From NCBI RefSeq assembly GCF_006546825.1, contig NZ_VICC01000002.1, positions 124,001-188,000 on the forward strand: a DNA stretch of 64,000 bases. Direction: 5' to 3'. Made by a program: the position numbers and the translations under genes. The notes beneath the pieces were generated by a model. It was not told the origin of the DNA. It saw only the letters and a list, made by a program, of their open reading frames with translations, and made no database searches. The DNA is from Actinomyces oris (GTDB lineage: Bacteria > Actinomycetota > Actinomycetes > Actinomycetales > Actinomycetaceae). This document shows positions 44,609 through 54,193 of this stretch, in pieces. How positions within the stretch are numbered: position 1 is the stretch's first letter; every line of letters begins with the position of its first letter.

Positions 44609-45988
44609 TCAGTCCCGACCACCTGTGCCCTTCCGGGTGCGTCGCCTCCAGCCGGAGGCGGTGCGTTCCACCTTCCCTGAGAGCTCCAGGATCCCCAGTG
44701 CCGAGGTGGTCTCCTTCGGGGACAGCCCGGCGGAGCGGACGATGGACTCGGTACTCGCCGCGGCCCGGGCCGGCATGGCGTCCAGGACCAGCGAGGCGGC
44801 CGGGTCCAGGCCGTCGAGGAGCCCACCACCGGCCAGCTCGGGGTCCTGCTCCTTGGCGGCGTCCGCGTCGACGGTGCCCAGGGGCGTCAGCAGTTCCAGG
44901 GCATCGTCGGTATCGGTGATGCACACCGCCCCTTTGCGCAGGAGCCGGTGGCATCCGACCGAGGACATGGAGGTCACGGGGCCGGGAACGGCTCCCAGCT
45001 GCCTGCCCAGCTCGAGGGCGCGGTGGGCAGTGGACAGGGCGCCCGATCTCCAGGCCGCCTCCACCACGATCGTCGCCTGCGAGATCGCCGCGATGACGCG
45101 GTTGCGTGAGACGAACCGGTGGCGGCCGGGCTGACAGCCCGGCGGTACCTCCGCCACCAGGGCCCCGGAGGCGATGACTGCCTCCAGCACCCCGGTGTTT
45201 CCCAGCGGGTAGAGGCGGTCCACTCCCCCGGCTGAGATTGACACCGTTGGTCCCTCGCCCAGTGCCCCGCGGTGAGCGCAGGCATCGATGCCGAAGGCTC
45301 CCCCGGAGACGATGAGGCCACCTTTGGCCGTCACCCCCGCGGCCAGGGAGGTGGCGACCGCCTCCCCGTAGCGGGTGGAGGCCCGGGCCCCCACCAGTGC
45401 CAGGCACAGTCCGCTGGCCGGTCCCACCGGCATCCGCTGCTCACGTACAGGATGACCAGCACCCGCGACACGTGGAGCCTCGTCGTCTCCGACGGCCCCG
45501 GGCTCGCCTCCCTCAAGGCCCTTGTCCTTCAGGTCCCCGGCGTTGACCAGCAGCGAGGGGTCGCCGCGCACCCACAGACAGAAAGGCGGGTGCTCAAGCT
45601 GGTCGAGTCCCGGCGGCCACCAGGGCTCCCCCGGGAGGATGAGGCTGCCACCCAGGCGGTCAAGCACATCGAGCTCACGGCGGATATCGAGTCCCTCCAG
45701 GCGCGGCGCCCACCGGGCGGCGACCTGGGCCCAGCAGGCGCTGATATCGGCGGAGCCGGACATCCCCGGGGGCGGCTGCGGCACCGGTGGCCGCGGGGAG
45801 TCGCGCACCTGTCCGGAGGGGTCGATGGCCTCCTCCAAAAGCCACCTCAGGGCGGGACTCGGCCCGAGCCGGCCCACCACCATGGCTGCGGTGGCGTTGT
45901 CGGGCTCAGCCAGGCGGGACCAGGTCGCGCGTGCCAACGCCGGATCGTCGATGTCGTAGGGCAGTGTCATGGGCGTCATGGGCTTCAT
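44609..45988 (-). CDS. dprA: DNA processing protein DprA
   Basis: Loads RecA on incoming single-stranded DNA in natural transformation; also kept in non-competent bacteria. The Rossmann-like domain has LVGARASTRYGEAVA, GGLIVSGGAFGIDACAHRGAL, VDRLYPLGN, HRFVSRNRVIAAIS and TIVVEAAWRSGALSTA; a C-terminal winged-helix segment (ASTESIVRSAGLSPKETTSALGILELSGKVER) completes it. At 459 aa it is long, with an extended N-terminal domain and a Gly/Glu-rich insert before the fold. The ATG at 45988 overlaps the comM stop (ATGA). Convergent with the kinase gene; the 136-base gap holds no clear terminator. Confidence 0.95.
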   Translation of the reverse strand: MKPMTPMTLPYDIDDPALARATWSRLAEPDNATAAMVVGRLGPSPALRWLLEEAIDPSGQVRDSPRPPVPQPPPGMSGSADISACWAQVAARWAPRLEGLDIRRELDVLDRLGGSLILPGEPWWPPGLDQLEHPPFCLWVRGDPSLLVNAGDLKDKGLEGGEPGAVGDDEAPRVAGAGHPVREQRMPVGPASGLCLALVGARASTRYGEAVATSLAAGVTAKGGLIVSGGAFGIDACAHRGALGEGPTVSISAGGVDRLYPLGNTGVLEAVIASGALVAEVPPGCQPGRHRFVSRNRVIAAISQATIVVEAAWRSGALSTAHRALELGRQLGAVPGPVTSMSSVGCHRLLRKGAVCITDTDDALELLTPLGTVDADAAKEQDPELAGGGLLDGLDPAASLVLDAMPARAAASTESIVRSAGLSPKETTSALGILELSGKVERTASGWRRRTRKGTGGRD

Positions 45989-47556
45989 GGCCGCACTCCT
46001 GAGGTTCTCAGGGCCAGGGCGGTCCCGATGTGTGCGAGGGAGAGGGTGTCGAGCCCCTCGAGGTCGGCGAGGGTCCAGGCCAGTCTGAGGACCCGGTCCA
46101 CCCCGCGCAGGGAGAGGTCGCCGCGTTCGAGGGCGGTCATGAGCCGGCGGCTGAGTGGAGCGCTGAGTCCGCCGTCGGGTCCTCTGAGGTAGGAGCCGGG
46201 GACCTCGGCGTTGAGGCGCCACGGGGTGCCGGCCAGCCTGCGCTCCGCGGCCCGGCGGGCACGCAGGACGCGCCGCGCCACCTCGGCGCTGGACTCTCCA
46301 TGGCCGGCGGAAGCGAGGTCGGCGGCGCTGACGGCACCGACCTCGACCTGGATGTCGACCCGGTCCAACAGTGGACCGGACAGTCGTGAGAAGTAGCGCC
46401 GCCGCTGCAGGGAGGTGCAGGTGCACTCCAGGCCCCGACCGCCGGCCTTGCCGCAGGGGCAGGGGTTGGCGGCCAGGACGAGCTGGAAGGCGGCCGGGTA
46501 GCTGGCACGCCCGCCCACCCGGTCGATGGTGACCGCTCCCGACTCCAGCGGCTGGCGCAGGCAGTCCAGGACGCCGGCGCTGAACTCGGGGGCCTCGTCG
46601 AGGAAGAGCACCCCGCGGTGAGCCAGGGAGACGTCCCCGGGGCGGGGTAGGCCTGAGCCTCCCCCGACGACGGCGGCCCGGGTCGCCGTGTGGTGCGGCG
46701 CGCGCAACGGCGGCCGGGTGATGAGTCCGCGGGCGGGGTCGAAGATGCCGGCCACGGAGTGCAGGGAGGTGACGGTGACGGCGTCGGCCTGCTCCAAGGG
46801 CGGCAAGATGGAGGGGAGCCTCTCAGCGAGCATGGTCTTGCCCGTCCCCGGGGGCCCCACCATGATGAGGTGATGTCCCCCGGCGGCGGCGACCTCGAGG
46901 GCCTGGCGGGCCTCGGACTGCCCGACGACGTCGGCCAGGTCCGGCTGCTCGGCATCCCGCGGCGGGGTCGTGGGGGCATCGTCTGTGGCGGCCTCGGTGA
47001 TCTGCTCCAGCGCGGTGGCCACGGCCGCGCTCAGGCGCCCTCCATAACGCTCGACGAGCTGGCCGACGTGCCTGACGGCGGTGACGCGGGCGCCGGGGAC
47101 GAGCTCGGCCTCGGCCGCGGCCTCCTGGGCGACGACGATCTCCTCGACCCCAGCGGCCACCGCGGCCTGGACGCTGGGCAGGACACCGCGCACCGAGTGC
47201 ACGGAGCCGTCCAGCCCGAGCTCGCCGATGTAGACGGTCCGTCCCAGGAGCCCGGCCGTGCTCCGTCCGAGCCGACCGCGGGCCCCCAGGACGGCCAGGG
47301 CGAGCGCCAGGTCCAGCCCGGTCCCGGTCTTGCGCAGGTCCGCTGGGGAGAGGTTGACGGTCAGGCGCTGCTCACCCCAGGTGACGCCGCAGGTGCTCAA
47401 CGCGGCCCGGACGCGCTCGCGCGACTCACGCACGGCGGCGTCGGGCAGGCCCACGAGGGTGAATCCGGGCAGGCCCTGGGCGGCATGAGCCTCGACCTCA
47501 ACGATGTGTCCGGCCAGCCCGGTCAGCGTCACAGCGAGTGTGCGAGCTAGCCCCAT
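45985..47556 (-). CDS. comM: ComM/YifB-type Mg-chelatase-like AAA+ ATPase
   Basis: Hexameric helicase family associated with branch migration during transformation. The N-terminal ChlI-like domain (VTLTGLAGHIVEVEAHAAQGLPGFTLVGLPDAAVRESRERVRAAL) precedes the AAA core: Walker A MVGPPGTGKTMLAERLPSILPPL, Walker B LFLDEAPEF, and the typical VLAANPCPCG followed by a Cys-rich CTC segment and SGPLLDRVDI. The ATG at 47556 gives 523 aa; the open frame upstream is non-coding. Placed between yraN and dprA, the common actinobacterial order, with 4- to 10-base overlaps on both sides. Confidence 0.95.
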   Translation of the reverse strand: MGLARTLAVTLTGLAGHIVEVEAHAAQGLPGFTLVGLPDAAVRESRERVRAALSTCGVTWGEQRLTVNLSPADLRKTGTGLDLALALAVLGARGRLGRSTAGLLGRTVYIGELGLDGSVHSVRGVLPSVQAAVAAGVEEIVVAQEAAAEAELVPGARVTAVRHVGQLVERYGGRLSAAVATALEQITEAATDDAPTTPPRDAEQPDLADVVGQSEARQALEVAAAGGHHLIMVGPPGTGKTMLAERLPSILPPLEQADAVTVTSLHSVAGIFDPARGLITRPPLRAPHHTATRAAVVGGGSGLPRPGDVSLAHRGVLFLDEAPEFSAGVLDCLRQPLESGAVTIDRVGGRASYPAAFQLVLAANPCPCGKAGGRGLECTCTSLQRRRYFSRLSGPLLDRVDIQVEVGAVSAADLASAGHGESSAEVARRVLRARRAAERRLAGTPWRLNAEVPGSYLRGPDGGLSAPLSRRLMTALERGDLSLRGVDRVLRLAWTLADLEGLDTLSLAHIGTALALRTSGVRP

Positions 47557-48107
47557 GACGCATCCACCGCCCGGTGGTGGCGCAGCAGCGCAGGACGCGC
47601 GTCGCGCATAAGGATGGAGACGACGTCCAGGCGCATGCCGGCGTGCGGCGGGGTCTCGTGGGTACTCGCCCAGGCGGCAGCCAGGGCCCGCAGTCGGGCG
47701 AACTTGCGGGCGTCGACGGCGGCGGCCGGCGGCCCCTGGCGCAGGGAGCTGCGGGTCTTGACCTCGACGATGACGAGCCTTGCTCCTGCCCACCCCTGAG
47801 CTGGGTCGGTGACGGACTCACTGCCCGGCTCACGGTGCACATGACCGGGTTCCAGGGCGATGATGTCGAGCTCTCCGCGCAGGCCGTGGTCCGGACGCCA
47901 GTTGCGCTCCAGGACCTGCCAGCCGATGTCCTCCAGGTAGGTGGCGGCAAGATCCTCTCCACGCCGTCCGGTGCTCTGGCGGGACGCCCCTGCGCGGACA
48001 GCTCCTGCGCCTCCTGGGCCCTGGAACGGCGGCGTGAGCGCGTGATCGCCGCACCTGGCTGCGATCACCGTTCGTCCCCTTGTGGCTGCTACGACCTGTT
48101 CGGTCAT
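47547..48107 (-). CDS. yraN: UPF0102 (YraN) nuclease-fold protein
   Basis: Small protein with a restriction-endonuclease-like fold. Motifs RRGEDLAATYLEDIGWQVLERNWR, GELDIIALE and LVIVEVKTRSS carry the D-ExK type residues of the fold (Glu-Asp and Glu-x-Lys). The ATG at 48107 is chosen because it follows a 10-base perfect match to the 16S rRNA 3' end (48111-48120); a GTG at 48125 would add six residues. The N-terminal 45 residues before the fold are unusual and low in conservation. The cellular function of the family is not settled. It overlaps comM by 10 bases. Confidence 0.9.
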   Translation of the reverse strand: MTEQVVAATRGRTVIAARCGDHALTPPFQGPGGAGAVRAGASRQSTGRRGEDLAATYLEDIGWQVLERNWRPDHGLRGELDIIALEPGHVHREPGSESVTDPAQGWAGARLVIVEVKTRSSLRQGPPAAAVDARKFARLRALAAAWASTHETPPHAGMRLDVVSILMRDARPALLRHHRAVDASWG

Positions 48108-48110
48108 CCC

Positions 48111-48120
48111 GATCACCTCC
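48111..48120 (-). promoter_or_regulatory. yraN: Extended Shine-Dalgarno site of yraN
   Basis: GGAGGTGATC on the minus strand is fully complementary to the usual 3' end of 16S rRNA, with its core 8 bases before the ATG at 48107. It decides the yraN start. Confidence 0.8.
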
Positions 48121-48269
48121 GCCACTAGCGTGAGGCCGGATCAGCCGGTGCGCGTCATGGCCCGATCGGCTCTGTGGAAGGCGCTGTCAGAAGACGAGCT
48201 GTGGCCCCCGGCGAGCGGGGAGGGACAGCCGAACGGAGCCTTCTGAGGTGGCGCGGCGTGGGAAGAACG

Positions 48270-48578
48270 CTAGGAGGAGGGGATGTCCATCTCGAGCTTG
48301 GTGAGCTCCTCGACATTGACGTCCTTGAAGGTGACGACGTGGACGGACTTGACGAACCGGGAGGCCCGGTAGATGTCCCACACCCAGGCGTCCTCGAGGG
48401 TCAGCTCGAAGAAGACCTCCCCGCCGCTGGTGCGTACCTGGACGTCAACGGCGTTGGCCAGGTAGAACCGCCGTTCAGTCTCCACCACGTAGGAGAACAG
48501 GGAGGCGACGTCGCGGTACTCCCGGTACAGCGAGAGCTCCAGCTCGTTCTCATAGGACTCGAGGTCTTCTGCGCTCAC
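48270..48578 (-). CDS. DUF2469 family protein
   Basis: Encodes 102 aa from GTG 48578. The opening VSAEDLESYENELELSLYREYRDVASLFSYVVETERRFYLAN is the family signature, followed by EVFFELTLEDAWVWDIYRASRFVKSVHVVTFKDVNVEEL. The family is strictly actinobacterial and nearly always lies between rnhB and yraN, as here. Its function is unknown. The longer open frame starting at 48668 covers non-conserved sequence. The gap to rnhB is about 95 bases, and no strong ribosome-binding site is visible before the GTG. Confidence 0.92.
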   Translation of the reverse strand: MSAEDLESYENELELSLYREYRDVASLFSYVVETERRFYLANAVDVQVRTSGGEVFFELTLEDAWVWDIYRASRFVKSVHVVTFKDVNVEELTKLEMDIPSS

Positions 48579-48673
48579 CGGGCCATCATGCCTGGCCTCA
48601 GCCGCTGGAGGCGGCAGGCAGCGGGGGCGAGTCGGCCCTGCCCGCACCTCGCCCCCGGGGCCGCACACCCGCG

Positions 48674-49408
48674 TCAGGCGGCGCCGTCAGCGTGGCGCTT
48701 GTCCAGGCCGGGCAGGTGCCAGCTGCGTCGATGCTGGTCACTGGCCCCCAGGGAGGTGAGTCCCCGGATGTGGGCCGGTGAGGCATAGCCCTTGTTGGAG
48801 GCCCAGCCGTAGCCGGGGTCATCGAGATCGGCCATGAGGCGGTCGCGTTCGACCTTGGCCAGGACACTGGCCGCGGCGACGACGGCGCACCGGGCGTCGG
48901 CCTTGACCTCCATGCGCACCGGCGGGGTGGAGGGAACCTCAGCGGGCTCGGGACTGTCCTTTGGGGCATGAGTGCTCTCCAGGGCGGTGAGCAGGTCGGG
49001 TTGGGGAGCGGTGAGCCAGTCGGCCACGCCGTCGAGGATGATGACGCCGGGGGCGTGACCGCGATCAGCGACCTGCTGCAGGGCCCGCAGACCCGCCACC
49101 CGAAGGGCCCCGATGATGCCGTGCTCATCGATCTCTGCCGGTGAGGCGTGGGCGACGGCGTGGTCCACGAGCCAGCCGCGCACGGGCTCGATCAGGCCGG
49201 TTCGGGCCCGGGCCGTCAGCTGCTTGGAGTCGGCGAGTCCCTCGGGGAAGTCATCGTCGGTGCGCCGCGCCACGATCGCCAGCCCGACACTGACCGGTCC
49301 GGCCAGGGCCCCGCGACCGACCTCGTCCAGACCGCCGACGTAGTCGTAGGTCTCCAGCAGCGCCTTCTCCAGGGACCGGTCGGGGCGGGTGCGTCCTCGA
49401 GGACTCAC
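48674..49408 (-). CDS. rnhB: Ribonuclease HII
   Basis: Removes ribonucleotides misincorporated into DNA. The catalytic DEVGRGALAGPV (the first Asp-Glu of the DEDD-type site) is followed by LADSKQLTARAR, VIILDGVADW, KADARCAVVAAASVLAKVERDRLM and YGWASNKGYASPAHIRGL. At 244 aa it has a Pro/Ser/Glu-containing insert (about 135-165) not found in short family members. The GTG at 49408 overlaps the lepB stop. Lies between the DUF2469 gene and lepB on the minus strand. Confidence 0.95.
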   Translation of the reverse strand: MSPRGRTRPDRSLEKALLETYDYVGGLDEVGRGALAGPVSVGLAIVARRTDDDFPEGLADSKQLTARARTGLIEPVRGWLVDHAVAHASPAEIDEHGIIGALRVAGLRALQQVADRGHAPGVIILDGVADWLTAPQPDLLTALESTHAPKDSPEPAEVPSTPPVRMEVKADARCAVVAAASVLAKVERDRLMADLDDPGYGWASNKGYASPAHIRGLTSLGASDQHRRSWHLPGLDKRHADGAA

Positions 49409-50625
49409 CTCGTTCTCCCCGCAGCCTGCTCCTGGCCGGAGGAGTGTGCGGAGACGTCCGGGCTGTCGGCCGGCCCGCCGGGTCCGGTCTGCGGCCCGTC
49501 ATCAACACCGGCCCCCTCGCCACCAGCGCCAACGTCATCGGAGTCCCTGCCCTCGGGGGCCGGGGAGGGGGCCTCCTCCTCAGAAGCCGTCTCCCCGTCA
49601 CCCGTGGGGGCAGCGGGAGGCGAGGGAGGTGCCGACGGCGTCGCCTCCTGCGCCGGGACGTCTGAGAAGGCGCGCTCCCCTCCCCACAGCAGCCCCCACC
49701 GGCTCAGATGCGTCCACTGGAAGACCACCTTGGCCACCCCGACGACGTTCTTGAGCGGCACGAAGCCGCCATGGGCGTCGTCACGGTGGTAGCGGGAGTC
49801 GGCCGAGTTGGAGCGGTTGTCCCCCATGACCCACACGTAGCCTTGGGGGACGGTGACATCGAAGGAGGTCAGAGACGGGGACTGACCGTCCTTGACGTAG
49901 GGCTCCTTGATCGCGACTCCGTTGACGCGCAGTGTCCCCTTCCCGTCGGCGACCACATGGTCGCCGCCGACACCGACGACCCGTTTGACGAGGTGATGGC
50001 CGGTGTTCTCCGGCAGAAGGTTCACGGAGACCATGAGCCTCTGGGTGGCGCCGCGCAGTCCCGTCGGTTCCTTGACGTGAAGCCAGTCGTCGGGATCGGA
50101 GAAGACGATGACGTCACCCCGCTCGACGTCGTCGGAGCCGTACATGGGCACGGCTACCTTGTCCCCGTCACGCAGGGTGCGTTCCATGGAGCCCGAGGGG
50201 ATCTCGTAGATCTGGACGACGTAGGACCGTAGAAGAGCCGGCACCAGGATGACGACGACCACGACGAGCACCAGTCTGATGACCCGTTGGTACAGGGGGC
50301 TGGTCTGCGGCGGGGGGATGGCGGGGGCCACCTGCCGGCGGGGCGGGATGGAAGGGGGCAGCTCGGTGGGCTCGTCATCGGGCTCGGGCTCGGCGTCGGG
50401 GTCGATGAACGGGTCGTAGTCCCACTGCTCGCTGTCGTCGACCGGGGCCGCACTGGGAGGTTCCTCGGCGGCCTCAGGAGCCGTGCGGCTCTCCTGGGGG
50501 GAGTCCGCTGACGGGGAGCTGCAGGCCGGTGTGATCGCGGACCTGGAGGTCCGGCCGATCTGAGAGGGATCGGCCCGCTTCAGGTCCAGCCCGACGTCGT
50601 CGGCCCCATCCTGCACCGGACTCAC
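49405..50625 (-). CDS. lepB: Signal peptidase I (first of two)
   Basis: Membrane serine protease cleaving signal peptides. The GTG at 50625 with an AAGGAG site gives 406 aa. An acidic Pro-rich cytoplasmic N-terminus (about 1-115) precedes one helix (VIRLVLVVVVVILVPALLRSYV) and the catalytic IPSGSMERTL (Ser) and VKRVVGVGGD (Lys); GDNRSNSADSRYH is the conserved Box E. A long Pro/Ala/Glu/Gly-rich C-terminal tail of about 80 residues follows, probably extracytoplasmic and disordered; this tail is unusual. It lies between rplS and rnhB. A second signal peptidase gene lies on the other side of rplS. Confidence 0.94.
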   Translation of the reverse strand: MSPVQDGADDVGLDLKRADPSQIGRTSRSAITPACSSPSADSPQESRTAPEAAEEPPSAAPVDDSEQWDYDPFIDPDAEPEPDDEPTELPPSIPPRRQVAPAIPPPQTSPLYQRVIRLVLVVVVVILVPALLRSYVVQIYEIPSGSMERTLRDGDKVAVPMYGSDDVERGDVIVFSDPDDWLHVKEPTGLRGATQRLMVSVNLLPENTGHHLVKRVVGVGGDHVVADGKGTLRVNGVAIKEPYVKDGQSPSLTSFDVTVPQGYVWVMGDNRSNSADSRYHRDDAHGGFVPLKNVVGVAKVVFQWTHLSRWGLLWGGERAFSDVPAQEATPSAPPSPPAAPTGDGETASEEEAPSPAPEGRDSDDVGAGGEGAGVDDGPQTGPGGPADSPDVSAHSSGQEQAAGRTR

Positions 50626-50688
50626 CGTGCTCCTTCCCCGGAATTGATGGACATGGGTCCACCGCTGCACGGCGGTGGGAGATGGCGA

Positions 50689-50716
50689 GCGCCCGGAACC
50701 CGTGGGCTCCGGGCGC
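50689..50716 (-). terminator. Hairpin after rplS
   Basis: A 9-bp GC-rich stem (50689-50697 with 50708-50716) and 10-base loop begin 20 bases after the rplS stop on the minus strand. No T-run follows, so termination is uncertain. Confidence 0.4.
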
Positions 50717-50736
50717 CGCCTGGAGAGTGCAGGCGC

Positions 50737-51096
50737 TCAGTCCTCGCGACGCTCCTTGATCTTGGCGGCCTTACCGCGCAGGTTGCGCAGGTAGTACAGC
50801 TTGGCGCGGCGGACCTGGCCCCGGGTGACGACCTCGATCTTCTCGATGGAGGGCGTGTGGACGGGGAAGGTGCGCTCGACACCGACACCGAAGGAGACCT
50901 TGCGGATGGTGAAGGTCTCCGAGACGCCGCCGCCCTGGCGCGCAATGACGACGCCCTGGAAGACCTGGACGCGGGTACGCGATCCCTCAACGACCTTGAC
51001 GTGGACCTTGAGGGTGTCCCCAGGACGGAAGGAGGGGATGTCGTCGCGCAGTGATGCGGCGTTGATCTCGTCGATCAGGTTCATGTTTCTCTCCAC
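50737..51096 (-). CDS. rplS: 50S ribosomal protein L19
   Basis: Large-subunit protein at the 30S-50S interface. The sequence [34 protein letters not shown] and [31 protein letters not shown] is diagnostic, with the basic ending [28 protein letters not shown]. At 119 aa it has the standard length. It is separated by 231 bases from the upstream lepB on the same strand, so it likely has its own promoter there; no recognised leader structure was found. Adjoining trmD-rimM-rpsP belong to the same conserved region. Confidence 0.98.
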   Translation of the reverse strand: MERNMNLIDEINAASLRDDIPSFRPGDTLKVHVKVVEGSRTRVQVFQGVVIARQGGGVSETFTIRKVSFGVGVERTFPVHTPSIEKIEVVTRGQVRRAKLYYLRNLRGKAAKIKERRED

Positions 51097-51327
51097 ACCC
51101 GTGCCACTGGTCAGGAGTGCTGGTTCGGCGGCGCCGCGCCGTAGGGGGCAGCGCCGGAGGTGGACGCCCCTGGGCTCCTTCGCAGCGGCCGCCTCCCCAG
51201 TGGCAGAGGAGCCGCAGGACCCAAGTGCCCGCTCAGTTTGCCACAGGCTCAGTCAACGGACGAGTGCGTCAGCCTCGACGTGCCTGAGTTCACGCCTTTC
51301 TCACGCCCCAGCACGCTTTCGGGGCGA

Positions 51328-52236
51328 TCAGTCCCCGGAGCCCGCCAGCCTGCTCGCCGGCGCGGCCGCTCCGGTGGGCACAGCCGCAGGGGTTGACGTC
51401 GGCTTGGGCACCTGGGAGAAGACCTCCTGGCCGGAGGTGAGGCTGGACCAGTGGGAGTACGGCCACACGACGTTCTTGGCCACGCCGACGACGTTACTCA
51501 GGGGCACGAAGCCGCGATGGACATCGTTCTGGTGGTAGCGGGAGTCCGAGGAGTTGGAGCGGTTGTCTCCCATGACCCAGATGTAGCCCTCGGGGACGGT
51601 GACGTCGAAGGCGACCTCGGAGGCCGACCGGCCGGGCTTGAGGTAGCCCTCATGGAGTTCGACGCCGTTGACGGTCAAGGAGCCCTTCCCGTCGGCCACG
51701 ACGTGGTCACCGGGCATTCCGATGACCCGCTTGATGAGGTGGTGGCCGGCGTTCTGGGGGAAGATACGGATCGCGACGAGGAAGTCCTGCGCGGCGCCCT
51801 GCAGGCCAGTGGGCTCCTGGGTCGTCAGCCAGTGGTCCGGGTCAGTGAAGACGACGACGTCACCCCGGTGGACCTTGTCGGAGTCGTACATCGTCACGGT
51901 GACACGGTCGCCCTCGTTGAGGGTGTTCTCCATCGAGCCCGACGGGATGGTGAAGCTCTGGATGATGAAGGTGCGGATGAGGGCGATGATCGCCACGGCG
52001 ACGACCAGGTAGGACAGGGTAATGCCCCACTGCTTGAGGCGGAAGACGATCCGCTCCCCCAGCGAGGCCGGCTCAGCGGCCTCGCTGGCCCCGGCCTTGT
52101 CGTCACCGGCGCGGTCCTTGTGACGGTGGTTGTTCCGGCGGTCATGGTCGGTCCGCAGGTGACTGCCCGAGGTCACGTCCTCATCCGCCTCATCATGGAT
52201 CCTGCCCTGAGGGCTCTGGTCGGGTGCGCTGCTCAT
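51328..52236 (-). CDS. lepB: Signal peptidase I (second of two)
   Basis: Encodes 302 aa from the ATG at 52236, overlapping the trmD-GNAT stop (ATGA). A polar His/Asp/Arg-rich N-terminus of about 60 residues precedes one helix ([22 protein letters not shown]). The catalytic Ser is in [10 protein letters not shown], the Lys in [10 protein letters not shown], and [16 protein letters not shown] follows. The catalytic domain closely resembles that of the lepB on the other side of rplS, so the two are probably tandem duplicates now separated by rplS. The C-terminal tail is short. Substrate specificity of each cannot be told. Confidence 0.94.
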   Translation of the reverse strand: MSSAPDQSPQGRIHDEADEDVTSGSHLRTDHDRRNNHRHKDRAGDDKAGASEAAEPASLGERIVFRLKQWGITLSYLVVAVAIIALIRTFIIQSFTIPSGSMENTLNEGDRVTVTMYDSDKVHRGDVVVFTDPDHWLTTQEPTGLQGAAQDFLVAIRIFPQNAGHHLIKRVIGMPGDHVVADGKGSLTVNGVELHEGYLKPGRSASEVAFDVTVPEGYIWVMGDNRSNSSDSRYHQNDVHRGFVPLSNVVGVAKNVVWPYSHWSSLTSGQEVFSQVPKPTSTPAAVPTGAAAPASRLAGSGD

Positions 52237-53651
52237 AGGCCTTCTCCTGTCCGCCGGGTCATGACGACGTCGTGGGCGTCCTGGCCACCGACGTTGTAGG
52301 TACGGGTGCCGACCTGGCGAAAGCCGGCCCGCTTGTAGGCCTTCTGGGCGCGTTTGTTGGTGACGTGGGTGCCGAGCCAGAGCAGGTCTGTTCCGTGGGC
52401 GCCGGCCTGGCGTGTCACGGCGTCCATGAGCGCGGGGGTCAACCCGGATCCCCTCATGGCGGCGTCGACGTACACCTTGGACAGCTCGCCGACGCCCTCT
52501 CCCCCGGCTGGCCGCACGCAGGCGGGACGGGGGTCGATCCCGTGGGGCTGTTCCCCGTCGGAGTCGGCCTCCTCGCGCAGCACCGCGGTGTAGCCGACCA
52601 AGGCCGGAGCGGTGCTCGTGCTCGCCCTCCCCTCGAGGCCGCCGTCCCGCACTGACGGGGGCTCCAGCAGCTCGGCGAGAATGAGGTCGACGCGGTCGTC
52701 GTCGGCCCAGGTGGCGAACAGCTCGGGAACCAGGTTCGTGGCGATGTGGCGCTCGAGGAACTCGGGGTCGATGACGTTGCCGCAGGCATCGGGAAAGGTG
52801 CGCGCCGCGAGCTCGGCCAGGGCGTGGGCGTCGTCGGCGGTGGCGTTGCGAAGGCGCACCGGAACCGGGTGGTCCGCCCCGGCCGGGACCGCCCACCCCA
52901 GGCGAGCCAGGAGCGCACGGTCCTCACGATCCAGGCCGGCGGGGTCCAGGGCCCGGATCATGTCGGGTCGGCGCTCGACGGTGCGGGTGAGGGCCTGGTC
53001 CCGTCTGGCTCGGGCGATACGGCCGTGGTCGCCGGAGAGCAGGACGGGGTCGACCTCCAGGCCTCGCCACCGGGTGGGGCGGGTGTGGACGGGGTACTCC
53101 AGCAGGCCGGCGACTCCGTGGGACTCCTCGACCAGGGACTCGGGGTTGCCCAGGACCCCGGGCAGGAGTCGGGCGATGGCCTCGATCATGACAATGGTGG
53201 CGACCTCTCCCCCGTTGAGCACGTAGTCGCCGATGCTCAGCTCGCGCACCTCGATGCCGCGGGAGGCGTAGTGCTCGGGCACGCGCGCGTCGATGCCCTC
53301 GTAGCGGCCGCAGGCGAAGACCAGGCGTTCGGCTCCGGCCAGGTCCTCGGCGGTGCGCTGGGTGAAGACCTCCCCGGCGGGGGTGGGGACGATGAGGACC
53401 TGACGGGGCGCACCGGGGGTGTCCACGGCGAGCACCTCATCGAGAGCCTCGCCCCACACGTCGGGCTTCATGACCATACCGGCCCCACCGCCCAGGGGCG
53501 TGTCGTCAACGGTGCGGTGCCGGTCGTGGGCGTGGTCGCGCAGATCGTGGACGTGCAGGTCGAGGGGGCCGCGGTCGGCCGCCTTCCCGATGAGGGAGAG
53601 GTCGAGGACCTTGAGGTAGTCGGGGAAAATGGTGACGACGTCGATCCTCAC
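52233..53651 (-). CDS. trmD: tRNA (guanine37-N1)-methyltransferase TrmD fused to a C-terminal GNAT domain
   Basis: Residues 1-255 are a complete Trm[36 protein letters not shown] and the knot [32 protein letters not shown], then HYTRP-like [22 protein letters not shown]. From about 265 an additional GNAT acetyltransferase domain follows ([65 protein letters not shown]). The open frame is continuous with no in-frame stop or alternative start of quality. TrmD alone is normally about 250 aa. The start is GTG at 53651, overlapping rimM. The acetylated substrate is unknown; fusion suggests a link to ribosome or tRNA work. Confidence 0.93.
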   Translation of the reverse strand: MRIDVVTIFPDYLKVLDLSLIGKAADRGPLDLHVHDLRDHAHDRHRTVDDTPLGGGAGMVMKPDVWGEALDEVLAVDTPGAPRQVLIVPTPAGEVFTQRTAEDLAGAERLVFACGRYEGIDARVPEHYASRGIEVRELSIGDYVLNGGEVATIVMIEAIARLLPGVLGNPESLVEESHGVAGLLEYPVHTRPTRWRGLEVDPVLLSGDHGRIARARRDQALTRTVERRPDMIRALDPAGLDREDRALLARLGWAVPAGADHPVPVRLRNATADDAHALAELAARTFPDACGNVIDPEFLERHIATNLVPELFATWADDDRVDLILAELLEPPSVRDGGLEGRASTSTAPALVGYTAVLREEADSDGEQPHGIDPRPACVRPAGGEGVGELSKVYVDAAMRGSGLTPALMDAVTRQAGAHGTDLLWLGTHVTNKRAQKAYKRAGFRQVGTRTYNVGGQDAHDVVMTRRTGEGL

Positions 53652-54193
53652 CGGGCCTCCTCCGCCTGGCCGCGTCCGGGGAACAGGCCACCGGGCGGGG
53701 CCAGCGTCACCGTGCCGGCCTCGGGATCGATGGCCGGTACGAGAGCCTCAACGAAGGGCACGGCCACATCGTCCCCCTCAGGAGTGGTGACCACGAGCCG
53801 GTCCTGGGCGACACCGGGCTCTACGTCAGTGACCTCTCCCAGCTCCTCACCGGAGACGCTCAACGCTCGTAGACCGACGAGCTCGTGGCGGTACCAGGCC
53901 TCCTCGGAGTCCTCAGGGCCCTCACCGCCCTGGTCGTCGTCGGTCTCGACCAGGAGCCTCACTCCTCGCAGGGCCTCGGCAGCCGTGCGGTCGCGCGCCT
54001 GCTCGAAGGTGGCGAACCAGCGCGAGTCGTCGAAACGCAGACGGCTGACCGTCAGCGGGCCCGCGTGGGCCGGCTCCGTGGGGACGGTGGTTCCAGGTGC
54101 GAGACGGCCCTCGGGGTCATCGGTACGGATCTCGAGACGCACCTCGCCCTTGAGGGCATGGGCGGGACCGACGACAGCAAGGGTGAGCAGCAC
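53648..54193 (-). CDS. rimM: 16S rRNA processing factor RimM
   Basis: Helps maturation of the 30S head region with S19. N-terminal [32 protein letters not shown] is the RimM domain opening; the PRC-barrel part follows ([36 protein letters not shown], then [26 protein letters not shown]). The start at 54193 precedes a 181-aa protein. It overlaps trmD by 4 bases (GTGA), as commonly seen. The gap to khpA upstream is about 300 bases, wider than usual for this operon. Confidence 0.95.
   Translation of the reverse strand: MLLTLAVVGPAHALKGEVRLEIRTDDPEGRLAPGTTVPTEPAHAGPLTVSRLRFDDSRWFATFEQARDRTAAEALRGVRLLVETDDDQGGEGPEDSEEAWYRHELVGLRALSVSGEELGEVTDVEPGVAQDRLVVTTPEGDDVAVPFVEALVPAIDPEAGTVTLAPPGGLFPGRGQAEEAR

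Noticed and set aside
48126-48269. Possible small gene between yraN and the DUF2469 gene
   Set aside because: Only 144 bases with no start signal or conserved motif.
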